This document shows, in pieces, positions 57,335 through 64,000 of a stretch of 64,000 bases of DNA. The stretch spans positions 3,596,001 to 3,660,000 of the forward strand of contig NZ_CP027732.1 of assembly GCF_003852235.1 (NCBI RefSeq), read 5' to 3'. Numbering within the stretch: the first letter of the stretch is position 1; every line of letters starts with the position of its first letter. The notes beneath the pieces were generated by a model that made no database searches, was not told where the DNA came from, and saw only the letters and a program-made list of their open reading frames with translations. The position numbers and the translations under genes were made by a program. The DNA is from Pseudomonas sp. R4-35-07. Lineage in GTDB: Bacteria > Pseudomonadota > Gammaproteobacteria > Pseudomonadales > Pseudomonadaceae.

Positions 57335-58615
57335 ATGGACGCGTTTATTCTGTTGGGCAGCTTTATCGCCTTGATCCTGATCGGCATGCCGGTGGCCTAT
57401 GCCCTGGGCTTGTCGGCACTGATCGGCGCATGGTGGATCGACATTCCGTTCCAGGCCCTGATGATTCAGGTGGCGGGCGGGGTCAACAAGTTTTCGCTGA
57501 TGGCGATTCCGTTCTTCGTACTGGCCGGCGCGATCATGGCCGAGGGCGGCATGTCGCGGCGGCTGGTGGCGTTTGCCGGGGTGCTGGTGGGCTTCGTGCG
57601 CGGCGGGCTGTCGCTGGTCAACATCATGGCCTCGACGTTTTTCGGCGCGATCTCCGGCTCGTCGGTGGCCGACACCGCGTCGGTCGGCTCGGTGCTGATT
57701 CCGGAGATGGAACGCCGCGGCTATCCGCGCGAATTTGCCACTGCGGTGACGGTCAGCGGCTCGGTGCAGGCGTTGCTGACACCGCCCAGCCATAACTCGG
57801 TGCTCTACTCCCTGGCGGCAGGCGGCACCGTTTCGATCGCCTCGCTGTTCATGGCCGGTGTGGTGCCAGGCCTGTTGATGAGCGCGTGCCTGATGGTGCT
57901 GTGCCTGATCTTCGCGAGAAAGCGCGATTACCCCAAAGGCGAAGTCATCCCCTTGAAGCAGGCGCTGAAGATCGCCGCCGACGCGCTCTGGGGCCTGATG
58001 GCCATGGTGATAATCCTCGGCGGCATCCTGTCGGGCATCTTCACCGCCACCGAGTCGGCCGCGATTGCGGTGCTGTGGGCGTTCTTCGTGACCATGTTCA
58101 TCTACCGCGACTACAAATGGAGTGAGCTGCCCAAGCTGATGCACCGCACGGTGCGCACCATTTCCATCGTGATGATCCTGATCGCCTTCGCCGCCAGCTT
58201 CGGCTACATCATGACCCTGATGCAGATACCGGCGAAGATCACCACGCTGTTCCTGACCCTGTCGGACAACCGCTACGTGATCCTGATGTGCATCAACGTG
58301 ATGCTGCTGTTGCTCGGCACGGTGATGGACATGGCGCCGCTGATCCTGATCCTCACACCGATCCTGTTGCCGGTGATCCTCGGCATCGGCGTCGACCCGG
58401 TGCACTTCGGCATGATCATGCTGGTGAACCTGGGGATCGGCCTGATCACCCCGCCGGTGGGCGCGGTGCTGTTCGTAGGCGCGGCAGTGGGCAAGGTCAG
58501 CATCGAGAAGACCGTGAAGGCGCTGCTGCCGTTTTATGCGGTGCTGTTTCTGGTGTTGATGGCGGTGACCTACATTCCGGCATTGTCGCTGTGGTTGCCG
58601 AGCGTGGTGCTGTAA
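57335..58615 (+). CDS. TRAP transporter large permease (DctM type)
   Basis: The 426-residue protein has about 12 helices and the DctM repeats, including AIPFFVLAGAIMAEGGMSRR, FFGAISGSSVADTASVGSV and NLGIGLITPPVGAVLFV. It couples Na+ flow to uptake. Its start is one base after the small-permease stop, so the receptor, small and large subunits are co-expressed. A second-family repeat follows its stop. Confidence 0.94.
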   Translation: MDAFILLGSFIALILIGMPVAYALGLSALIGAWWIDIPFQALMIQVAGGVNKFSLMAIPFFVLAGAIMAEGGMSRRLVAFAGVLVGFVRGGLSLVNIMASTFFGAISGSSVADTASVGSVLIPEMERRGYPREFATAVTVSGSVQALLTPPSHNSVLYSLAAGGTVSIASLFMAGVVPGLLMSACLMVLCLIFARKRDYPKGEVIPLKQALKIAADALWGLMAMVIILGGILSGIFTATESAAIAVLWAFFVTMFIYRDYKWSELPKLMHRTVRTISIVMILIAFAASFGYIMTLMQIPAKITTLFLTLSDNRYVILMCINVMLLLLGTVMDMAPLILILTPILLPVILGIGVDPVHFGMIMLVNLGIGLITPPVGAVLFVGAAVGKVSIEKTVKALLPFYAVLFLVLMAVTYIPALSLWLPSVVL

Positions 58616-58624
58616 CCCGGAGTT

Positions 58625-58737
58625 GATCGTTCCCACGCTCCGCGTGGGAATGCTCCTTGTGACGCTCCGCGTCACGATTCAAGAGCGGACGCAGAGCGTC
58701 CAGGGCGGCGTTTCCACGCGGAGCGTGGGAACGATCA
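58625..58737. repeat. palindromic repeat of the second family, copy 2
   Basis: A 113-bp element with arms GATCGTTCCCACGCTCCGCG and CGCGGAGCGTGGGAACGATC at the ends and GACGCTC/GAGCGTC arms inside. It is the same family as 47372-47478, with several base changes. It lies between the TRAP permease and aldose epimerase genes. Confidence 0.85.
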
Positions 58738-58760
58738 AACTTCCATAAGGCAGGTCAATT

Positions 58761-59654
58761 GTGATTGAGCTTTCGGACCCTTTCACCCATCTGGTGCTCG
58801 CCCCGGCCACCGGCGGCGCCATCGTGAACTGGACGGTGCGCGCCACCGGCCAGCCGCTGTTGCGGCACAGCGATGAGCAGGCGATCAACACCGGACTGCC
58901 GGGCAAATTGGGCTGCTACCCACTGGCGCCCTGGTCCAACCGCGTCGCCAAGGGAGGCTTCGACAACCCCGACGGCTGGCTCGCGCTCAAGCCCAACAGC
59001 CTCACCGATCCGCTGCCGATTCACGGTTCGGCCTGGCAACAGGCGTGGCAGGTGGTCAGCCAGTCGGCGGATGAGGTGCTGCTCGAAGTGCTGTGTGATA
59101 CACCGTTCGCCTATCGCGCCGAGCAACGCATCCGCTTGAGCGGTGGGGAACTGAGGATCGAGTTGCGGGTCACGCATCTGGCCGAAACAGCCGCATGGCA
59201 TGGGCTGGGCTTGCACCCCTACTTTCCGCGCTGGCCGGGTACGCGGTTGCAGGCCAGGGCGGCGCAGGTGTGGATGAGTGACGCGTCCAAACTGCCGACG
59301 GGGTTGGCGCCGGTGCCGCAGGAGTGGGATTTCAGGCAACCCCAGACGCTGCCGGAAGGCCTGGTGGACAATGGGTTCTGCGAGTGGGATGGGTACTGCT
59401 TGATCGAACAACCGGAGCTTGGATATACCCTCGAATGCCAGGCCACCGGCGCCGATTACTTCCTGCTGTACTGCCCGCCGGGGCTGGAATTTTTCTGTAT
59501 CGAGCCGGTCAGCCATCCGGTGAATGCCCATCACTTGCCGGGCAGGCCGGGCCTGAAGCTGTTGGAGCAAGGCCAGTCAACCCAACTCGATTTCAACCTG
59601 AAATACAGTCCAAATGTGGGAGGGGGCTTGCCCCCGATAGCTGTGGGTCAGTAA
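58761..59654 (+). CDS. aldose 1-epimerase-family protein with a REP-encoded C-terminus
   Basis: The 297-residue galactose mutarotase-like protein has LAPWSNRVAKGGF near the substrate arginine, HGSAW, the catalytic histidine in GLGLHPYFPRW, and the C-terminal glutamate region CIEPVSHPVNA. It would interconvert anomers of a sugar or uronic acid feeding the pathway. The start is GTG. The last 14 residues (NVGGGLPPIAVGQ plus preceding) are read from a REP element and end at a stop inside it, so the original stop has been lost. Confidence 0.88.
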   Translation: MIELSDPFTHLVLAPATGGAIVNWTVRATGQPLLRHSDEQAINTGLPGKLGCYPLAPWSNRVAKGGFDNPDGWLALKPNSLTDPLPIHGSAWQQAWQVVSQSADEVLLEVLCDTPFAYRAEQRIRLSGGELRIELRVTHLAETAAWHGLGLHPYFPRWPGTRLQARAAQVWMSDASKLPTGLAPVPQEWDFRQPQTLPEGLVDNGFCEWDGYCLIEQPELGYTLECQATGADYFLLYCPPGLEFFCIEPVSHPVNAHHLPGRPGLKLLEQGQSTQLDFNLKYSPNVGGGLPPIAVGQ

Positions 59655-59703
59655 TAAATGGGGTGACTGATACACCGCTATCGGGGGCAAGCCCCCTCCC
59701 ACA
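59614..59703. repeat. REPIN overlapping the 3' end of the aldose epimerase gene
   Basis: Left arm ATGTGGGAGGGGGCTTGCCC begins at 59614, inside the coding frame; the right arm GGGGGCAAGCCCCCTCCCAC ends at 59703. It separates the convergent epimerase and efflux-adaptor genes. Confidence 0.9.
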
Positions 59704-59726
59704 GTTTGTTCTGCACTGTGTCAGTG

Positions 59727-60872
59727 TCAGGGTGGTGAGTTTTTAAGCCGCCCCGCCGTGTCGATACTGACGACAACCGAAAGCCCCGGCCGCAACCGCT
59801 CGCTCTCGGCCTGGTCCGGGTCTACCGTGATCCTTACCGGCACGCGCTGGGCGATTTTCACAAAGTTGCCGGTGGCGTTGTCCGCCTGCAACAGGCTGAA
59901 CTCCGACCCGGTCGCCGGGGAAATATGCTGCACCGTGCCGTGAAACTTGCGGTGGTTCAACGCGTCCACGGTGAAGGTCACCGGCTGGCCGACCTGCACA
60001 TTGTCCATCTGGGTTTCTTTCATATTGGCGATCACCCACAACTGCTTGGGCACCAGCGCCATCAATTGCGCGCCGGAGTTGACGTAGGCCCCGAGGCGCA
60101 CGCCAATCTGCCCCAGTTGCCCGTCCCGTGGCGCGGTGATGCGGGTGTTGGACAAGTCGATCCGCGCCAATTCCACCGCCGCCTCGGCGCTGGCCACTGC
60201 CGCTTCCAGGGAGCCGCGATTGACGATCACCGTCTGCAGGTCCTGCCGGGCGATCTCCAGGCTGGCCTGGGCCTGGGCCACGGCGGCGATAGTCTGCGCA
60301 TTGGCAGCGCGGGCCACGTCCAGTTCGCGCCTGGACACCGAGCCGTCGCTGATCAATTCCTCATTGCGGCGCAAGTCAGCGGTGCTTTTACGCGCCTGGG
60401 CCTGGCTGTCGACCAGCGCGGCCTGGCGCAATTTGATGGTCGCTTCGGCGCTGTTGCGTTGCTGCACCACATTGGCCAACGACGCTTTCTGCACCGCCAG
60501 TTGCGCCAGAGCCTGGTCCAGGCGTTGCTTGTAGATACGGTCGTCAAGGCGCACCAGCAGGTCGCCCGCCTTCACATATTGAAAGTCCTGCACCGGCACT
60601 TCGAACACATAACCGCTGAGCTGGGGGCCGATAATCGTCACCTGCCCGCGCACCAAGGCATTCTCAGTGGTTTCCACCGCGCTGCTGAACGGCGGCAGTT
60701 GCCAGGCATACAGCACGATCAGCACGCCGACGATGGCAATCGCGGCAAAGCCCAGGGACGAAAGGATGCGCACCCGCAGCGAGCGCGGTTCGGTCACCGC
60801 AGCGCCCGGCGGCGTGGTGCCCTCGGGGGTGGAGGCGATCGCATTGGTAGTGGTGGTCGTGGGTTCGGTCAT
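59727..60872 (-). CDS. EmrA-like periplasmic adaptor (HlyD family)
   Basis: The 381-residue adaptor has a cytoplasmic N-terminus rich in Thr, one transmembrane helix (about residues 36-60, FAAIAIVGVLIVLYAW), lipoyl half-motifs around GPQLSGYVFEVPV and TRITAPRDGQLGQIGV, and a long coiled-coil (about 105-225). It forms a tripartite exporter with the MFS protein encoded upstream, with which it overlaps by four bases (ATGA). The outer-membrane partner is not in this operon. Confidence 0.9.
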   Translation of the reverse strand: MTEPTTTTTNAIASTPEGTTPPGAAVTEPRSLRVRILSSLGFAAIAIVGVLIVLYAWQLPPFSSAVETTENALVRGQVTIIGPQLSGYVFEVPVQDFQYVKAGDLLVRLDDRIYKQRLDQALAQLAVQKASLANVVQQRNSAEATIKLRQAALVDSQAQARKSTADLRRNEELISDGSVSRRELDVARAANAQTIAAVAQAQASLEIARQDLQTVIVNRGSLEAAVASAEAAVELARIDLSNTRITAPRDGQLGQIGVRLGAYVNSGAQLMALVPKQLWVIANMKETQMDNVQVGQPVTFTVDALNHRKFHGTVQHISPATGSEFSLLQADNATGNFVKIAQRVPVRITVDPDQAESERLRPGLSVVVSIDTAGRLKNSPP

Positions 60873-62515
60873 GAAGAGGCGCCGACAGGTTGAACGGGAG
60901 GGGTTGCGGATTTGGTGGTGCTCATCAGCCACAGGCTGCGGATAAAGATCCAGATCATGGTCAGGATCGCGATGATCGCGATCAGCATGAACACATCGTT
61001 GTAAGCCATCACGTTCGCTTCACGGGTGGCCGCCGTGGCCAGGCTGCGGATGCCCATGAGGTTGCGCAACTCCGGGTCGGCGACGATACCGCCATAGGCC
61101 GAGCCACCACTTTGCACCCGCGCCGCGACACGCGGGTCAAGCAGGGTCAGGTGCTCGGTAATCAGGCTTGAGTGATATTTCTCGCGCACGATCTGGAAGG
61201 TGCCGAGCAACGCCGCGCCGATCAGGCCGCCGAGGTTCTGGCAAATCCCGAACATCACCGAGAAACTCACCAGGTTGCGCGGGTTGGTCAACACGTTCTT
61301 GGTGCCCAGCACCATGGTCGGCCCGAGAAAGAAGGTACCACCAAAGCCTAGCAGGAACTGGCTGATATACAGGTTCTGCGGCCGAGTAAGGTTGCTGGAA
61401 AAACTGTCCATCACCGACCCGGTCGCCATCAGCGCCAGGGAAATCACCAGCGGCATCAGCAAGTGCGCCGGGTTGATCGTCAAGGCGCTGACCACCAGCC
61501 CGGCAATCGCCCCGGCCAGCATCACCACGTACAGCGTATGCATCTGCTGGTAACTCATGTTCAGCATCTGCATGAAACCGACCGCGCCGGTGGATTGTTC
61601 GGACAGCACCATGCGAATCAGGATCACCGCCAATGCCAGGCGAATCATGGTGCCGCTGCCCAGCCAGCGGGTCATCAGCAGCGGGTTGGCGCGGTTATGC
61701 TCAATGGCCAGCCCGGCCATGATCAGCACCAGCGAACAGGCCGAGGCGATGCCGATCCACGGCGCTTCCAGCCACCAGTCGATGCGCCCCAGGGACAACA
61801 CCGCGCAGAGCAAGGCGACACCGGTGGCCAGAATTGCGAAAGTGAGGAAATCAAGTTTTTCAAAGGTTTTGAAGCGGTCGCCGGGCGGCAGCTTGAGCAG
61901 GAACACACAGCCCAGGCAGATCAAAGCCAGGCCCAGCTCGAACAGGTACAGGCCACGCCATTCGGCGATCTGCAGCAAATCCTCGGAGAACAGCCGCGCC
62001 AGAGGCAACGCCAACTGCGCCGTGCCCAGGCCCAGCACCAGGGCTTTCAAGCGCCATTTGGCCGGGAACGCCTGGATCATGTAGTACAAGCCCAACGAAC
62101 TCAGCGCCGCCCCCACCATGCCGTGGGCCGCGCGCACGGCGATGGCCGAATTGAGATCGTTGACGAATAAATGGCCGAAGGTCACCAGCGCATACAACAC
62201 CAGAAACACTTCGGTAAACGCGCGCAGGCCGAACTGCTGGCGAAACTTCACCAGCAGCAGGTTCATGCACACGTTGGTCATTACATAGGCGGCGGGCAGC
62301 CAGGCCATTTCCGCCGTGGTCGCGCCCAGGGCGCCTTGCAGGTATTGCAGGTTGGCGATGACCAGCGCGTTGCCCAACCCGCCGGTGATTGCCACCAGTA
62401 CGCCGACCAGCGCAAACAGCCAGCGCTTGTGAGTGGGGTGCAACGGCGTCGACGGCGAGCCGGGCAGGCTCGGCCGCTCGTGGGGTTGCCAGGCGTGTGG
62501 GGTGTATTTATCCAT
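60869..62515 (-). CDS. DHA2-family MFS drug exporter (EmrB-like)
   Basis: The 548-residue protein has 14 predicted helices with the DHA2 14-TM arrangement; segments LQGALGATTAEMAWLPAAYV and FGGTFFLGPTMVLGTKNVL resemble EmrB-type motifs. Compared with EmrB, the usual motif-A arginine stretch is altered (LLLVKFRQQFGLR). It probably exports hydrophobic compounds or siderophore-like molecules with its adaptor. It is the first gene of the pair; no regulator is adjacent. Confidence 0.88.
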   Translation of the reverse strand: MDKYTPHAWQPHERPSLPGSPSTPLHPTHKRWLFALVGVLVAITGGLGNALVIANLQYLQGALGATTAEMAWLPAAYVMTNVCMNLLLVKFRQQFGLRAFTEVFLVLYALVTFGHLFVNDLNSAIAVRAAHGMVGAALSSLGLYYMIQAFPAKWRLKALVLGLGTAQLALPLARLFSEDLLQIAEWRGLYLFELGLALICLGCVFLLKLPPGDRFKTFEKLDFLTFAILATGVALLCAVLSLGRIDWWLEAPWIGIASACSLVLIMAGLAIEHNRANPLLMTRWLGSGTMIRLALAVILIRMVLSEQSTGAVGFMQMLNMSYQQMHTLYVVMLAGAIAGLVVSALTINPAHLLMPLVISLALMATGSVMDSFSSNLTRPQNLYISQFLLGFGGTFFLGPTMVLGTKNVLTNPRNLVSFSVMFGICQNLGGLIGAALLGTFQIVREKYHSSLITEHLTLLDPRVAARVQSGGSAYGGIVADPELRNLMGIRSLATAATREANVMAYNDVFMLIAIIAILTMIWIFIRSLWLMSTTKSATPPVQPVGASS

Positions 62516-62624
62516 TCGGTGACCTTGATGAACCGACGCGCAAGGCCGGTGAAGCCATGACTCAGAGAACAGTAAACCTGAGCGGGGTTCATTTTGTCAC
62601 TTTTGAGCACATAACTGAGGGTCC

Positions 62625-63428
62625 CTAAAAAGCCTTGAGCAGCATGCCTGCGGCCACCATCACACACAGGCTGGCGAAGCCCACCTGCAGCGCACGCGCA
62701 GGCATCACCGAGCACAAGCGGCGCCCGGCCAACATGCCGACGATACTCGCGCCGATAAACACCCAGCCCACCGGCTCGATGCTCACCCCGGCGTGAAAGG
62801 CCCCCACCACCCCGATCAACGACAGCAGGCTGACAACCATCAACGAAGTGGCGACAATCCCGCGCATCTGCACATCGGTGAGTTGCTTGAACGCCGGAAC
62901 GATCAGAAAGCCACCGCCCACACCGAGCAGCCCCGACACGGCGCCGGTCACCGCCCCCAGCGCCGCCAGGGTCGCGCTGCATTTGGCGGTCCAGGCCAGG
63001 CGGCCGGTCTGCTGGTTGAGCATGCAATTCTTCTGGCCCCAGGAGGCGGCGCCGTGGTCACTCGGCCCGGCCTCGACCTTTTCGCGCCGCAACATGCGCC
63101 AGGCCACCAGCACCATCAATGCGCTGAACAGGCCCATCAGCACCGGCTCCGACAGTTGATGGGCGACGAACACCCCCAGCGGCGAAAACAGCGCGCCCAG
63201 CAACGCGATCAATAAGGCCGCGCGGTAACGCACCAGGCCGTGGCGCAGGCCGTCGATCGCGCCCACCGCCGCCGCCGCGCCCACCGCGAGCAATGACACC
63301 GGCGCAGCTTGGGTCATGGTCAGTCCCAACCCCAGCACCAATGCCGGCACCCCGAGGATGCCGCCGCCCGCACCGGTCAGGCCCATGACCAGGCCCATCA
63401 ATACACCCAACACACTCGCCAGCAGCAT
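62625..63428 (-). CDS. TauE/SafE-family sulfite/sulfonate exporter
   Basis: The 267-residue membrane protein has about eight helices in two homologous halves, each with a glycine-rich repeat: GLTGAGGGILGVPALVLG near the start and SGLLGVGGGFLIVPAF in the second half. This is the TauE/SafE signature of anion exporters. The ATG directly follows the stop of the sulfide:quinone oxidoreductase-like gene (TGA-ATG), so it probably exports an oxidised sulfur product made by that enzyme. One long cytoplasmic loop (about 115-145). Confidence 0.9.
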   Translation of the reverse strand: MLLASVLGVLMGLVMGLTGAGGGILGVPALVLGLGLTMTQAAPVSLLAVGAAAAVGAIDGLRHGLVRYRAALLIALLGALFSPLGVFVAHQLSEPVLMGLFSALMVLVAWRMLRREKVEAGPSDHGAASWGQKNCMLNQQTGRLAWTAKCSATLAALGAVTGAVSGLLGVGGGFLIVPAFKQLTDVQMRGIVATSLMVVSLLSLIGVVGAFHAGVSIEPVGWVFIGASIVGMLAGRRLCSVMPARALQVGFASLCVMVAAGMLLKAF

Positions 63429-64000
63429 TCAGTCCACCTTGCTCAGGCGGGTCAGCCACTCGCGGCCCTTGAGCATGCCGTTCCAGTAGAACCATGGCAG
63501 CAACGTGGCCTTGAGGAACCACATCGAGCGGCGTGCCTGGGTCGGGTCGAGAGGAAAAGTCGGCAGCAGCTTGCCGCCATAACCGAACTCGGCCAGCACC
63601 ACTTTGCCCTTCTCCACCGTCAATGGGCAGGAGCCATAGCCGTCGTACTTGAGCGGCAGCGGCGCCTGCTTGCGCAGGGCCAGCAGGTTCTCGGCAACCA
63701 CCACGATTTGCTTGCGCACCGCCGCAGCGGTCTTGGCGTTGGTAGTGCCGCACACATCTCCGAGGCCGAAGATATGCGGGTAACGCAAGTGTTGCAGGCT
63801 GTGGGGGTTCACTTCGCACCAGCCGCCGGCGTCGGCCAGCGGGCTTTGGCGGATAAAATCCGGGGAGACTTGCGGCGGTACCACATGCAGCAGGTCGAAG
63901 GTTTTTTCAACGAGGCTGACGTTGCCTTCGGCGTCCTTCACTTCAAACCAGGCCTTGCGTGCCGGGCCATCGACCTTGATCAGGTTGGCATTGAACGCCA
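63429..64000 (-). CDS. sulfide:quinone oxidoreductase-like FAD protein (5' end outside window)
   Basis: The visible 190 residues are the C-terminal half of a FAD-dependent oxidoreductase of the SQR/FccB type: HIFGLGDVCGTTNAKTAAAV is the second FAD loop, VVPPQVSPDFI and GGWCEVNP belong to the substrate lobe, and YDGYGSCPLTVEKGKV is the C-terminal part with a cysteine. The frame stays open to the edge (AFNANLIKVDGPARKAW). SQR transfers electrons from sulfide to ubiquinone at the inner membrane. With the adjoining TauE gene it suggests sulfide detoxification. The N-terminal FAD loop and first cysteines are not in view. Confidence 0.85.
   Translation of the reverse strand, partial: AFNANLIKVDGPARKAWFEVKDAEGNVSLVEKTFDLLHVVPPQVSPDFIRQSPLADAGGWCEVNPHSLQHLRYPHIFGLGDVCGTTNAKTAAAVRKQIVVVAENLLALRKQAPLPLKYDGYGSCPLTVEKGKVVLAEFGYGGKLLPTFPLDPTQARRSMWFLKATLLPWFYWNGMLKGREWLTRLSKVD

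Noticed and set aside
63429..64000. Assigning the partial flavoprotein to ferredoxin reductase or NADH dehydrogenase
   Set aside because: The VVPPQ...DFI lobe, the GLGDVCGTTNAKTAAAV loop and the neighbouring TauE gene fit sulfide:quinone oxidoreductase-like proteins better; the N-terminal half needed for certainty is outside the window.

Overview
The window is chromosomal DNA of a Pseudomonas, most likely of the P. fluorescens group. The evidence is the high G+C content with strong codon bias, the gene order tig-clpP-clpX-lon-hupB-ppiD, and repeated REP/REPIN elements with the core GTGGGAGGGGGCTTGC together with a REP-associated transposase (RAYT). No plasmid, phage structural or CRISPR genes were seen.

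Layout. 1-2737: 2-aminoethylphosphonate catabolism (LysR regulator, phnW, phnX). 2849-8783: cytochrome b561, a D-cysteine desulfhydrase-like enzyme, fadH, and a nitrilase-fold protein without cysteine paired with an AraC regulator. 8792-8878: a 28-residue, extremely acidic small protein. 9038-13415: a truncated E1 (2-oxoacid dehydrogenase) paralogue, a MarR regulator and a full-length homodimeric E1; an identical 12-bp palindrome lies upstream of both E1 genes. 13417-17760: DUF2242 lipoprotein, nhaA, and a LysR/carboxymuconolactone decarboxylase-like/cupin group. 17859-26454: the protein quality-control block (ppiD, hupB, lon, clpX, clpP, tig), with a 76-nt tRNA-like element between hupB and ppiD. 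26817-27332: tRNA-His, Leu, His and Arg, with a duplicated tRNA-His plus terminator unit. 27607-28461: folD.

28498-33068 is an accessory stretch: an IS4-family element with a frameshifted transposase sitting in the folD terminator, the tail of an SRAP (YedK-type) gene, an AT-rich gene for an unknown membrane protein, an AT-rich acyltransferase-3 gene and a probable integrase tail. 33164-35658 holds pbpG, a lipoprotein with a C39-peptidase fold but no catalytic residues, and two small envelope proteins. 35863-41645 is a tripartite RND efflux operon in the order permease, adaptor, outer-membrane channel. 41678-42443 is a RAYT gene between two REPINs.

42459-50887 is a reductive pyrimidine (or hydantoin) degradation cluster: amidohydrolase and NCS1 permease on the minus strand, divergent from dihydropyrimidinase, preT and preA, ending with a RutR-like TetR regulator. 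51004-52230 is copCD. 52448-59654 is an oxidative uronate cluster: OprD-type porin, uronate dehydrogenase, SMP-30 lactonase, TRAP transporter and aldose epimerase, with a shared operator-like motif upstream of the porin and the dehydrogenase. 59727-64000 holds an EmrAB-like efflux pair, a TauE/SafE exporter and the 3' part of a sulfide:quinone oxidoreductase-like gene that runs off the window.

The observations most worth following up are the tRNA-like RNA after hupB, the truncated E1 with its shared operator, two enzyme-fold proteins lacking their catalytic residues, the acidic 28-residue protein, and a REP element supplying the C-terminus of the aldose epimerase.
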